Positions 16,484 to 23,925 of a stretch of DNA of 61,040 bases are shown here, one piece after another. This DNA comes from a virus. The DNA lies in the IMG/VR virus record IMGVR_UViG_3300033233_000042, positions 1-61,040 of that record; one strand, given 5' to 3'. Under the pieces are notes generated by a model, which searched no databases, was not told the origin of the DNA, and worked only from the letters and a program-made list of their open reading frames with translations. The position numbers were made by a program, and so were the translations under genes. Positions within the stretch are counted from its first letter, which is position 1. Each line of letters opens with the position of its first letter.

Positions 16484-17921
16484 GCGCAGCCTCCCTCGCT
16501 CTCTGTAACATAATCTTTATCCTATCTTTGTGTGGAATCGGTAACAACTCTATCGCTACCTCCGGTGGTATGAGACCACGTGCGTTTAACTCTAGAATGA
16601 GCGTAGTAAAGTTTTGCAAAAGGACAGGAGATGTAGTGTGAGCATATACTTCTACTCTGAGAGGCGTCTTTGCTAAGAGAGGGAATTTGTCTGTGCATAA
16701 GACCTTATACATAGCATACAGGGTCATCACCCGCTCGATAAATTGCTCAAATTTGAGTGCACGAACGATTACTTCCGAAGAGGAAAATTGGGATGCTAAG
16801 AGAGCATGTGTGTAAGACCTTATATTCTTAGCACTGTGACCCAGCATAACTTCTGATATGCCAATGGTATCCAGAATGTTCCTCTCATACCGATCAGACA
16901 AAGTGGAAAGAACACCTGGATCTATCTTAGGAACAACCTCTTCTACAGCCATATCCGGACTGTCTACAAGCACTACACCGGAGGGTTTGCGAAGTTCATT
17001 TACTACGTCTTCCCTTGTTAAGAGACCCTGGAAAGATTTTAGAATGACCGGAGGATATGCTAATCTCTCTACCAAAGAGGGAAGTTGCTCTTCTATGTCG
17101 TTTATCCCTTCCTGCGCAGGTATGCACTGCTCGCCGTTTACAAAACCATAAATGTTGCCAGGAAGGTAAGATGGAACATAGAAGGCAAAAGGATGATCGG
17201 ATACAAACGGGGATTTGAAATGATCACGAATGGTATAATCTAGACCCAATGTCGCTACATAACATGAGCCTTCTCCCGGGTCTTTATACCAGACTTCATA
17301 GACTTCATAATACTCGTTCGGATTCAAATCTATGACCCGTGTGAGCTCGTCTGTAGAACTGACTACATCAAAGAATCTGCTAAAAGGAGAAACTGTCCTG
17401 TCTGGAATAGATACTTTGCCGAACCGCTTCTCATACTCGTCCCTGCCCATACGAAGCACATAAACAAGAATCTGTGAGTCGTCGTCCATCTCTAGATCAG
17501 GATAATAGAAGAGAATATCGAAGGGGAAAACTGGACGGAATTTTACGCCGTCTTTTCTGGGCTCTACACGAAGACCAATGAAGCCCCAGAGTTCGCCTAA
17601 TTTCGCCAGGTCATACAGAATAACATCTACGCCTTCTCTGTAAAAACCATCTTGCACTTCCTTTAGCAGAGCGTCCGATACGTCTGGTTGAAGCTCGAAG
17701 ATAACATTGTCAGAACGATAGATCAAAGAGGAAATGAGGTTGATATATCTGCGGAGGACGTTTTTGGAAGTTCGGATGTCTATGAATGACTCTAGGACAC
17801 GTAGGTATCTATCCACTAAAGCAGGACGTCTGGATATGCAAGTGGATACGATCTCCCGAAGCTCTTCCTCAGATTTGCGTCTGTCTTGCTTAATAAATTT
17901 CTCAGATTCCACTACTTTCAT
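16446..17921 (-). CDS. Portal protein, 491 aa (copy A)
   Basis: Seen: length and helical/beta distribution fit podovirus portals, with a long helical N terminus, a central domain with YYEVYEVWYKDPG, and a C-terminal crown-like helix ending in Ala/Glu/Lys repeats. It is the second gene of the late operon, upstream of scaffold and capsid. It is almost unchanged in B. The portal dodecamer is the DNA gate. Identity is from size, order and family-like features, as no single motif proves it. Confidence 0.8.
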   Translation of the reverse strand: MKVVESEKFIKQDRRKSEEELREIVSTCISRRPALVDRYLRVLESFIDIRTSKNVLRRYINLISSLIYRSDNVIFELQPDVSDALLKEVQDGFYREGVDVILYDLAKLGELWGFIGLRVEPRKDGVKFRPVFPFDILFYYPDLEMDDDSQILVYVLRMGRDEYEKRFGKVSIPDRTVSPFSRFFDVVSSTDELTRVIDLNPNEYYEVYEVWYKDPGEGSCYVATLGLDYTIRDHFKSPFVSDHPFAFYVPSYLPGNIYGFVNGEQCIPAQEGINDIEEQLPSLVERLAYPPVILKSFQGLLTREDVVNELRKPSGVVLVDSPDMAVEEVVPKIDPGVLSTLSDRYERNILDTIGISEVMLGHSAKNIRSYTHALLASQFSSSEVIVRALKFEQFIERVMTLYAMYKVLCTDKFPLLAKTPLRVEVYAHTTSPVLLQNFTTLILELNARGLIPPEVAIELLPIPHKDRIKIMLQRAREAALVQEAKEQEKGK

Positions 17922-18175
17922 AGCTCGCCTTTCTTAATGCCAGATTTGCCAAAGGCTTCATACTTGAGAGGGTTCGACTTAAACACATCCGCTATGCCAG
18001 AGAAGTCCTCCATATGCGCTTCCTTGCCAAGAAGAGAACGAGCTTCTGACATGTCTATATAGCCAGGAGAGGAAAGTAGCCTCTGATTCTGCTTGGCCTG
18101 ATACCGACCTTCCTCGCACTGCTCTAACAATCTTTCCTGCAAAGGAGAACGCTTGCCTTTTACAATAATATACAT
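17918..18175 (-). CDS. First late gene, unknown 85-aa protein (copy A)
   Basis: Not recognised. I chose ATG 18175, five bases after AGGAGG; the in-frame GTG two codons earlier overlaps the ribosome site. The product begins MYIIVKGKRS and is polar and helical. It overlaps the portal start by four bases. It is the first gene transcribed leftward from the NC1 hub and is kept in copy B. Confidence 0.75.
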   Translation of the reverse strand: MYIIVKGKRSPLQERLLEQCEEGRYQAKQNQRLLSSPGYIDMSEARSLLGKEAHMEDFSGIADVFKSNPLKYEAFGKSGIKKGEL

Positions 18176-18327
18176 ATCCACCTCCTATATTAATCCAAGA
18201 TAACAATAACAAAAAGGAAGAAAAAAGCAAGAGAAAAATGCAGGGGAAATTATTCGGTGGGGGGAGGGATCACACGGCGCCCAGCAGTAGCATCCAAGCA
18301 GTCCCGATGGCATAGCGCACACTATCT

Positions 18328-18415
18328 GAATGACTGTTCAGTCACGCAAGGAATGACCTAGTAGTCACTATGTGAATGACCATTCAGTCGCCCAAGCGAA
18401 TGACCAGTCAGTCAC
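18328..18415. repeat. Four iterons of 18 bp at 23-24 bp spacing (NC1)
   Basis: Copies start at 18,328, 18,351, 18,374 and 18,398 with the form GAATGACcnttcAGTCAC. Each is partly palindromic (TGACT-N4-AGTCA). The spacing of about two helix turns puts all copies on one DNA face, as in replication-initiator or repressor arrays. NC2 keeps three (59,676-59,739). Confidence 0.8.
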
Positions 18416-18458
18416 CCAATGAAACTTAACGAGCGGCAAGTAAGGCTTACGTAGGTTT

Positions 18459-18477
18459 GGGAATGATTATCATTATC
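18459..18477. promoter_or_regulatory. Palindromic box resembling a Fur-type site (NC1)
   Basis: The 19-mer GGGAATGATTATCATTATC agrees with the classic Fur box at 16 of 19 positions. NC2 has a weaker version at 59,807-59,825. AT-rich palindromes arise by chance and no iron-linked gene is present, so binding by a Fur-family or other dimeric regulator is only a possibility. Confidence 0.35.
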
Positions 18478-18648
18478 GATATAGCAAGCCGAACATAAGC
18501 AAGGCGAATAGTTGCTAACGATTAGCAATTGCAAAAGACAAGCTTACTGAATGGCAAGCAAGAAAACGATTGATAATTGTTCCTATTCGCAAAAGAGAAG
18601 CAACTGTTCGCTCAATCCCAAAGCTAATAGAAAAGCCAAAGAGAAAGC

Positions 18649-18678
18649 TAACCAAAGTTAACCAAGCTTAACCGAATA
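18649..18678. repeat. TAACC repeats phased at 10 bp (NC1)
   Basis: TAACC starts at 18,649, 18,659 and 18,669, exactly one helix turn apart. NC2 keeps the same phase with TAGCC, TAGCT and TAACC. Helically phased repeats often mark protein arrays or bent DNA near origins. Confidence 0.5.
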
Positions 18679-18832
18679 GCTAAACGCAAACAAGGGAAAC
18701 TTGTTCACTAGTGCTTAGGCTTAGGTTACTAAGCTTGCTAAGACAAAGAGCAGAAAACTAAAATTTCGGTTTTTCTACCTTCCCAAGACCTAGGGGTTAG
18801 AAAATTTCGCGAAACTTTTTCGTCTAGAATTC

Positions 18833-18896
18833 ATAGTCGTTAGTCTTTGTTAGTGTAATCAAATACTTAGATATTGTTCTTAAACAAGACGACTAT
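18833..18896. other. Inverted repeat ATAGTCGT/ACGACTAT (NC1)
   Basis: An 8-bp perfect inverted repeat (18,833-18,840 with 18,889-18,896) encloses a 48-base loop. Both arms and most of the loop are identical at 60,442-60,505 in NC2, making this one of the best conserved non-coding blocks. Confidence 0.6.
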
Positions 18897-18899
18897 ATT

Positions 18900-18930
18900 A
18901 CCTGGATGGAATATTTCAATGATTCCAGGT
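18900..18930. other. Stem-loop with compensatory change (NC1)
   Basis: ACCTGGA (18,900-18,906) pairs with TCCAGGT (18,924-18,930). In NC2 (60,509-60,539) the arms read ACCTAGA and TTTAGGT: one G-C pair became A-T and one G-C became G-T, so pairing is kept. This points to selection on structure. Confidence 0.65.
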
Positions 18931-18961
18931 AGTTAGATTAGCATCGTAGTTTTAGGGTAAA

Positions 18962-19027
18962 CTTGACAAACTCGAGACGACTATGACGAGAAGCTAGATT
19001 CCACAAGGCCGTCTTGAGATTGTCAAG
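18962..19027. other. 18-bp inverted repeat with covarying arms and fixed 30-base loop (NC1)
   Basis: CTTGACAAACTCGAGACG (18,962-18,979) pairs with 19,010-19,027 at 16 of 18 positions. The NC2 equivalent (60,570-60,635) keeps 14 of 18 pairs and a loop of exactly 30 bases. Two adjacent pairs changed on both arms together. The outer ends contain TTGACA facing inwards, but no -10 is correctly spaced, so a structural or protein-binding role fits better than a promoter. Confidence 0.65.
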
Positions 19028-19051
19028 AAAAAAAGATCAAAGTTTTCATTT

Positions 19052-19080
19052 CTAGGGGGGTAATACTTTCTTTCACGAAG
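19052..19080. other. Conserved block CTAGGGGGGTAATACTTTC (NC1)
   Basis: This block and the following TTTCACGAAGT are nearly identical at 60,661-60,688, although the bases around them have changed. No gene or known signal explains it. It may be a binding, cleavage or initiation site. Confidence 0.5.
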
Positions 19081-19364
19081 TCAGTTTTCCATTCAAGGGA
19101 AAGAATAGCTAATACGAAGCATAACTAATTTTCCCTTCCTAGTCAATAAGAAAGAGGGTTTTTCCTTCCTAGCAAGAAAGTTTCCCTTCTTGGATGCTAA
19201 GGAAGGAATTCTTCTCTTTGCTCACCGAAAGTTATCGTGCTCACCGATATTGCTTCCGTATTGGCGAACAAGTTTCTGTTCTTCGGCTAAGGAATGGATT
19301 TTCTCTTTCTGGTAGTCTTGTCTTTGCTTCCCAAAGCTTCCTTCTCTTGGCATAAACGAATAAC

Positions 19365-19393
19365 TTGACAAAAACTTGTGTCTTAGGTATAAG
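19365..19393 (+). promoter_or_regulatory. Early promoter P1 (sigma70-type)
   Basis: TTGACA (19,365-19,370), 17-bp spacer, TATAAG (19,388-19,393). The same signal at 60,950-60,978 precedes the second amidoligase start. It lies about 55 bases before the amidoligase ATG. TTCCTAG repeats upstream (19,131 onward) may be operators. Confidence 0.8.
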
Positions 19394-19446
19394 CTATATT
19401 GCGTTTAACCACAAACTATAACTTAAACCAAAAGGAGGGTTTTAAA

Positions 19447-20223
19447 ATGGCTTTTATCCATAGTTACGGATACGATCCAGAATGGCGTTACCATGGCAAC
19501 CCCCGCAATCACCTGCTCATGGGGGTTGAATTAGAAGTTGATGGCGGGGGTGAGGATGAGGACAAAGCCGCCAATGTTCTGAGAATTCTCAATGGGTCAG
19601 AATATTCAGAAATTAATTGTTACATTAAACATGATGGTTCCTTAAGGGATGGTTTTGAGATAGTTTCTCAACCGTCCACACTCAAGTATCACACCACTAA
19701 GATTCCATGGCAAGCCGCATTCGACTATTTAAGAAGGAATGGATATCGTAGTGGATCCACATCCACATGTGGTCTCCACATCCATATCAATAGGTTATAC
19801 TTTGGCAAAACAGAAGAAGAAATAACCGATAATGAGGCGAAGCTATTGTGGTTTTTTGAAACATATTGGCGTAAGTTAGTTATTTTTTCGAGAAGAAAAC
19901 CGGAACAAATTTCCCGATGGTGTGCTCGATATGGGCACACTAATTTTGAACAAGCAATAGAAGATAATAGGGATTCAAGATACTATGCATTGAATTTCAG
20001 AAACTTCGCAACCGATGAAATTCGGTTGTTTAAAGGAACATTGGTGTATCCGATATTCGAGGCCACATTGCGCCTCGTTTATAACATCGTTAGATATTGC
20101 AAGACTAGGTCATTGGAAGCTCTACAACAAGAAAAATGGGAAAACTTCTTGCTGTTTATTCTAAAGGATATTGAGAAGAACAAGCCGTTGATCGATTACA
20201 TGATGGCAAGAGGTATTTGGTAG
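19447..20223 (+). CDS. Amidoligase family protein, 258 aa
   Basis: Seen: GVELEV (about residues 26-31), DGSLRDGFEIVSQP (63-76) and CGLHIHI (108-114) follow the order of motifs in the amidoligase_2 family, a glutamine-synthetase-fold ATP-dependent COOH-NH2 ligase. ATG 19447 has AAGGAGGG upstream; an earlier in-frame start lies before that site. The next gene encodes a class II glutamine amidotransferase, a known partner that supplies ammonia. Known of the family: it is predicted to form amide or peptide bonds on proteins, peptides or small molecules; the substrate is unknown here. It is the first early gene, so it acts soon after entry. Confidence 0.85.
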   Translation: MAFIHSYGYDPEWRYHGNPRNHLLMGVELEVDGGGEDEDKAANVLRILNGSEYSEINCYIKHDGSLRDGFEIVSQPSTLKYHTTKIPWQAAFDYLRRNGYRSGSTSTCGLHIHINRLYFGKTEEEITDNEAKLLWFFETYWRKLVIFSRRKPEQISRWCARYGHTNFEQAIEDNRDSRYYALNFRNFATDEIRLFKGTLVYPIFEATLRLVYNIVRYCKTRSLEALQQEKWENFLLFILKDIEKNKPLIDYMMARGIW

Positions 20224-20248
20224 AAACCGAATATAGGAGGCTAAACAC

Positions 20249-20851
20249 ATGTGCGTAATAGCAATTTCTCAATCCGGAAGGAAGCTTCCGAAGGAATGGA
20301 TTGAAGATATGTTCTTGGCTAATGATGATGGTTGCGGGATTGCTTATATCCATAACGGGAAAGTTGTTGTCAGAAAAGGATTTATGAAGCTTGATCCTTT
20401 TTTGGAATTCTATGATCAAATTCCGGAAACAGTCCATATTGTTCATTTTCGGCTTGCAACACATGGGGGCGTGTCACCACAATATACTCATCCTTTTCGT
20501 ATTGATATTCCGGATAAGCTTCAAACTAGTTATGAGGCTAACCTTGTTCTTTTTCATAATGGTGTAATCAAGAATTATCAAGCCTATGCTAAGCTTGCCA
20601 ATGTTTCGCCGAAGAATTCCGATACTTTCTGCTTAGCAAGATATTTGGCCAAACTAGACCACAAAGACAAACTAGATCTATTGGTGAAGCAAACATCCAA
20701 ATTCGCAATTCTTTCTCCGAAAACGATTATCACAATTGGCGAGTTCTTCAAGAAAGACAATTTTTGGTTTTCGAATTTGCATTGGGAAAACTATAGCCTC
20801 ATTAAGGAATACATGAAATATTGGAAACATTGGAAGCAACGGAAAGATTAG
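20249..20851 (+). CDS. Class II glutamine amidotransferase, 200 aa
   Basis: Seen: Met1-Cys2 supplies the N-terminal nucleophile of the Ntn-hydrolase fold after Met removal. Arg68 in HFRLATHG, NDDGCG (25-30) and FHNGVI (102-107) match glutaminase-site motifs. The protein would hydrolyse glutamine and pass ammonia to the neighbouring amidoligase. The ribosome site is AGGAGG eight bases upstream. The C terminus is Trp/Lys-rich. A terminator follows, so these two genes form one transcription unit with P1. Confidence 0.85.
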   Translation: MCVIAISQSGRKLPKEWIEDMFLANDDGCGIAYIHNGKVVVRKGFMKLDPFLEFYDQIPETVHIVHFRLATHGGVSPQYTHPFRIDIPDKLQTSYEANLVLFHNGVIKNYQAYAKLANVSPKNSDTFCLARYLAKLDHKDKLDLLVKQTSKFAILSPKTIITIGEFFKKDNFWFSNLHWENYSLIKEYMKYWKHWKQRKD

Positions 20852-20882
20852 ATTAGGATAACCGAAACTAACGCAAAGCTTT

Positions 20883-20916
20883 GGAGGCCAATTTGGCCTC
20901 CATTTTTATTTCTTTT
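20883..20916 (+). terminator. Intrinsic terminator after the amidotransferase gene
   Basis: GGAGGCCA-ATT-TGGCCTCC stem followed by ATTTTTATTTCTTTT. This is a perfect 8-bp stem with a U-rich tail, about 30 bases after the stop codon. Confidence 0.85.
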
Positions 20917-21109
20917 CCCTTCCTTAGATATCCATTCCAGAAGCGTTTATTCTTGTTCTGGATGAATTCTTTCTTGCTAGCCAATATGGAAATACCTAAA
21001 CCGAAGCAAGCTTGCGTTTAAAGCGAAAATAGAGCTGTTCTCATACGTTTTCTTCCTAGTGCTTCCTTCCTAGTCGATCAAAAATTTTCTTTCTTGGTTG
21101 AAAAAATTC

Positions 21110-21138
21110 TTGACAAACATTTTAAGCTTTGGTATAAC
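21110..21138 (+). promoter_or_regulatory. Early promoter P2 (sigma70-type)
   Basis: TTGACA (21,110-21,115), 17-bp spacer, TATAAC (21,133-21,138). Two TTCCTAGT motifs lie just upstream (about 21,051-21,075), like those upstream of P1. It drives the gene at 21,188. The rest of 20,917-21,109 shows no gene. Confidence 0.8.
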
Positions 21139-21187
21139 GTAAGCGTGTAATGGATGTTCTTTGATAACTAACCAATAGGAGGGTCGT

Positions 21188-21562
21188 ATGAAACTTTATC
21201 AATTTGCTGGTGGTCGCAAGATCGCCTACTGGATCCGGAAGGGTAACCAGGTTAAGTTCGGATCCATAAGTATCGAAGTATCCGAACATTTTAAGAAGAA
21301 TAAGGTTGCAAGAGGTAAGATTATGTGGCTTCCTCTAAGCAACCCGAAAGATCCCTGTTTGCTTCCGGAAGCAGATAGGGATCGGAATGCTTTAGTGATT
21401 ACCGAAGCATACAATATAAGGATAGTAAAGAATGCCGCAATCAGGTTAGAAAGTTACAACGAAAGCGGGGAAGTTTACCTGGTGGAACTATGGCCACCAG
21501 GTAGTATCGAAGTGGACGGCTACGTCCTTGAATGGGACGGCCGTCATCTTGAGGTTTATTAA
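21188..21562 (+). CDS. Unknown early protein, 124 aa
   Basis: Not recognised. Predicted beta-rich and soluble, with a basic N-terminal half and a C-terminal VELWPPGSIEVDGYVLEW stretch. The start ATG follows AGGAGGGTCGT. It is the first gene after P2 and is followed by a 270-base structured leader before the methylase. An early host-takeover or anti-defence role would be typical of this position but is unproven. Confidence 0.7.
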   Translation: MKLYQFAGGRKIAYWIRKGNQVKFGSISIEVSEHFKKNKVARGKIMWLPLSNPKDPCLLPEADRDRNALVITEAYNIRIVKNAAIRLESYNESGEVYLVELWPPGSIEVDGYVLEWDGRHLEVY

Positions 21563-21563
21563 T

Positions 21564-21700
21564 ACGGCTACATAGCCGTGAGGCCTAGGGTCGTCCCTAG
21601 GCCTAAAATTAGCCCTCAGAGGCCTTGGGATACGTGCGTCCGCTTGCCTCTGAGGGATTGCAGAAGCCCGCCCTAAGCCAGCTGGCGGGAAGGACCCGCC
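21564..21700 (+). promoter_or_regulatory. Structured leader ahead of the methylase gene
   Basis: Four stem-loops in a row: ACGGCTA/TAGCCGT (21,564-21,579); AGGCCTAGGG-TCGT-CCCTAGGCCT (21,581-21,604); an 11-bp stem at 21,613-21,623 with 21,646-21,656; and GGCGGG (21,684-21,689), which can pair either with CCCGCC at 21,667 or with CCCGCC at 21,695. The last choice is mutually exclusive, as in attenuators and riboswitches. A T-run follows at 21,723. No gene fits here. Confidence 0.6.
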
Positions 21701-21835
21701 CGCTCGAGCTGTTTCGGATGGATTTTTTGGAGTAAGGTTACAGCGGCAGTGTGAAAGTTGTGTGATGCTGAAGAATATCATAAAATACAGATGCGGGCGG
21801 GTTTCAGCAAAAAACAAGCACAGAAGGAAACACAC

Positions 21836-22711
21836 ATGAAGAGCGGTTTACTTCGCTCACCGATTATTTGGTTTGGCGGCAAGGGTAACATGGTCGCCAA
21901 GTTGTTAAAGTTCATTCCTTCGCACAGAACATATGTAGAGGTGTTCGGCGGAGGAGCAAGCCTTCTGTTTGCCAAGGAGCCGTCCCCGGTAGAAGTATAT
22001 AACGATATAGACTCTGGGCTTGTGAACTTTTTCCGAGTGCTGAGAGATAAGGACAAGTTTCAGAAGTTCTATGAGAAGGTGTGCCTTACACCTTACAGCA
22101 GGGAAGAATACAACTACTGCAGAGCCACATGGCAGAACTGCGAGGATGAGGTGGAAAGAGCATATCGATGGTTTGTGGTTGCAAGAATGTCCTTCTCTGG
22201 CGATTTCGGACATAGTTGGAGCTTTAAAGTTACAGCTAGTTGTAAAGGGATGGCGGCAAGTTGCTCAGCTTGGCTAAGCGTGATTGAGGAGTTACCACTC
22301 ATGCACCAAAGATTTATGACCGTTCAGATAGAACACAAGGATTTCAGAGACCTAATAAGAACATACGACACCAAGGATACATTCTTCTATCTAGACCCAC
22401 CTTATGTTCCTGAGACACGCAGTTGGGGCAAATACAAACATGATTGCACTGACAAAGATCATAAGGATCTTGTAGAGATACTTCTGAATATCAAAGGCAA
22501 GGCTATGCTTAGCGGATACGCCAACAGAATCTACAAGAGACTAGAAGATGAAGGTTGGATAAGACACGATTTTGAGACTACCTGCCACGCTGTTGGCAGA
22601 ACAAAACAGACTGGGATCTTAGGCGAAGGCACAGCAAAAGAAAAGCACAAGAGAGTAGAGAGCATATGGCTATCACCAAATTGTTTAGACGAGCATAAAA
22701 TTTTCTCTTGA
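21836..22711 (+). CDS. dam: DNA adenine methylase (Dam/D12 class), 291 aa
   Basis: Seen: WFGGKG (residues 12-17) and EVFGGGASLLF (35-45) form the AdoMet-binding motif, VYNDID (54-59) follows, and the catalytic DPPY is at 187-190. This order defines the D12 class of N6-adenine methyltransferases. ATG 21836 follows AAGGAA and gives the usual family N terminus; an in-frame ATG 26 codons earlier lacks a ribosome site. It probably protects phage DNA from restriction or marks it; target GATC is likely for this class but not shown by the sequence. Confidence 0.9.
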   Translation: MKSGLLRSPIIWFGGKGNMVAKLLKFIPSHRTYVEVFGGGASLLFAKEPSPVEVYNDIDSGLVNFFRVLRDKDKFQKFYEKVCLTPYSREEYNYCRATWQNCEDEVERAYRWFVVARMSFSGDFGHSWSFKVTASCKGMAASCSAWLSVIEELPLMHQRFMTVQIEHKDFRDLIRTYDTKDTFFYLDPPYVPETRSWGKYKHDCTDKDHKDLVEILLNIKGKAMLSGYANRIYKRLEDEGWIRHDFETTCHAVGRTKQTGILGEGTAKEKHKRVESIWLSPNCLDEHKIFS

Positions 22712-22736
22712 CATTCGTTTCGAGTTGTGCTATATA
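22708..22736 (+). promoter_or_regulatory. Early promoter P3 (sigma70-type)
   Basis: TTGACA (22,708-22,713), 17-bp spacer, TATATA (22,731-22,736), beginning in the last codons of the methylase gene. It would drive the long operon from 22,780 onward. Confidence 0.8.
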
Positions 22737-22779
22737 GGAAGCGTAATCAGTAGGAACAACCAAACAGAAGGAGGGTGCC

Positions 22780-23049
22780 ATGATTAGAGTCAAACAATTT
22801 TCGCTGAATGGCCGTCCGCAAGTCGATCAGATTATAGTTTCGACGGACACCCATGATTATCTGGTGTCCTACGGGAAACCGGTCGTTGCCTACAACCCGG
22901 AGAGAGTGCGGCTATATCGTTACTGGAATCACTCTCGCACGACGGCCAAATGTGTTATCCATTTCCTTGGTTGCAAAGACTCGAAGGAAGTAAGGGAGAA
23001 GATTGAGTCGGGTGAATACGAACTGGTGGATGAGATCACTATGTCATAA
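22780..23049 (+). CDS. Small early protein of family a, 89 aa
   Basis: Not recognised in known families. It resembles the protein at 24,438-24,665: both have IIVSTD near the N terminus and a C-terminal (E)VRE(K/R)I-x-(S/A)G-(E/D)Y helix-strand unit. The start ATG follows AAGGAGGG. It is the first gene after P3. The duplication flanks another duplicated pair, an a-x-b-b-a order. Function unknown. Confidence 0.75.
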   Translation: MIRVKQFSLNGRPQVDQIIVSTDTHDYLVSYGKPVVAYNPERVRLYRYWNHSRTTAKCVIHFLGCKDSKEVREKIESGEYELVDEITMS

Positions 23050-23061
23050 AGGAGGCCAGCC

Positions 23062-23571
23062 ATGAAAGAAAAATGGTTGTTGGAGAAAAGAGAGGCCGAA
23101 GGTAAAACATTCTTCCTTTTGAAAGTTGGAAGTTGTCGACATGACAAGCCTAGTTTCATAATCTGGGTCTCTCCCAAGCTGGTCACTCAGACTCAGGATG
23201 GCTTCTTCCTCGAACTCCCAGCTGAGAATGTCGAACTCACAAGAGGTAAGAAGGATCTAGTTCTCCGACCTGGCAACAAAAACTTATTCAACGTCTTTGT
23301 TCGATGTGGCTATCGTGGTGAGTCGGAAATAGAGATTCTCATTCCCGGCAGTGTGTTTGAATATCAGATATGGTCTTCTCCTCAAGGCAGTTTAGGCATC
23401 AGCAGAGGCGCTCTTGTCCTTACCGAAGGCTCCTCTGTTAAATATCGTTGGCGAAGAACGGGAAGGACATACGGATCCCCAACGGAAGGCGTGTCTATTG
23501 TTTCCCTGGACGGTCGCAAGACAGACCTTGAAGGGAGTGAGGAGGACGCACTTGCTAGCTTGGAGGGATAG
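23062..23571 (+). CDS. Unknown early protein, 169 aa
   Basis: Not recognised. Mostly beta-strand composition, with basic and Gly-rich stretches (RWRRTGRTYG near residue 129) and an acidic C terminus. Ribosome site AAGGAGG. It lies inside the duplicated small-gene cluster. Confidence 0.7.
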   Translation: MKEKWLLEKREAEGKTFFLLKVGSCRHDKPSFIIWVSPKLVTQTQDGFFLELPAENVELTRGKKDLVLRPGNKNLFNVFVRCGYRGESEIEILIPGSVFEYQIWSSPQGSLGISRGALVLTEGSSVKYRWRRTGRTYGSPTEGVSIVSLDGRKTDLEGSEEDALASLEG

Positions 23572-23573
23572 CC

Positions 23574-23897
23574 ATGGAAGAAAGGTTCGGTTTTGCTGAA
23601 GTCGGCGGGGTCAAGATTTACAACACGACCCCATACCCGGTCAAGATACTCGACGAGAGCGGGAAAGTTGTTGTTGAAGTTCCGGAAGCGAGAGACCCGC
23701 TGAGATTGTTTGAGGACTACTCTTACTGTGGCAGTGTAGACGGATGTCAAATATTCAGGAAGACCTACATCACAACAGATCTTCCGCCCGAACAGAAGAA
23801 CACGTTCTACATTGTGCAATATCCTGTTGCACGTATTTCCTACAGACGTGATATTGTCCCGATTCAGCATGTAAACACAATTTATATTGTATCGTAA
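23574..23897 (+). CDS. Small early protein of family b, copy 1, 107 aa
   Basis: Not recognised. It shares with the next gene the core NTTPYPVKIL...VVEVPEARDPLRL; the neighbour has NTTPHKIDIM...ILEIPAAKQPLRL. Both have a beta-strand C terminus, so the two are tandem duplicates. The start lies two bases after the previous stop, with GGAGGGATAGCC upstream. Confidence 0.75.
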   Translation: MEERFGFAEVGGVKIYNTTPYPVKILDESGKVVVEVPEARDPLRLFEDYSYCGSVDGCQIFRKTYITTDLPPEQKNTFYIVQYPVARISYRRDIVPIQHVNTIYIVS

Positions 23898-23925
23898 CAT
23901 ACTTAAACCAAAGGGAGGGCTAAGT

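Larger units (their letters stand above)
18176..19446. other. NC1: non-coding hub between divergent late and early operons
   Basis: No convincing gene is seen in these 1,271 bases. From left to right it holds a purine-rich stretch, a G-run block (CGGTGGGGGGAGGGAT at 18,255), four iterons, a palindromic AT-rich box, and 10-bp-phased TAACC repeats. Three inverted repeats follow between 18,833 and 19,027, then a conserved CTAGGGGGG-TAATACTTTC block at 19,052, TTCCTAG repeats and an early promoter. The order is kept in NC2. It is the best candidate for replication origin plus control region. Confidence 0.8.
1..19460. repeat. Copy A of a diverged tandem phage unit (partner 41,052-61,040)
   Basis: Seen: this stretch matches 41,052-61,040 gene for gene and also in the non-coding hub. 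The offset is 41,051 at the left edge and 41,585 at the right edge. Most paired proteins have the same length and differ by conservative changes. The regions 9,355-10,845, 12,074-14,683 and 15,063-15,665 differ strongly from their partners. Inference: two related genomes of about 41 kb lie in tandem, because the copies are too divergent to be one genome read twice. Confidence 0.95.

Noticed and set aside
18328-18415. CRISPR array
   Set aside because: Repeats are 18 bp with 5-6 bp between them, far too short for spacers, and no cas genes are present; they are iterons.
18963-18991. TTGACA in the 18-bp inverted repeat as an extra early promoter
   Set aside because: No -10 lies 16-18 bases downstream in either copy; the sequence is better explained as part of a conserved stem.
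19404-19412. TTAACCACA as a DnaA box
   Set aside because: Only one near-match, located in the amidoligase leader with no cluster of further boxes.
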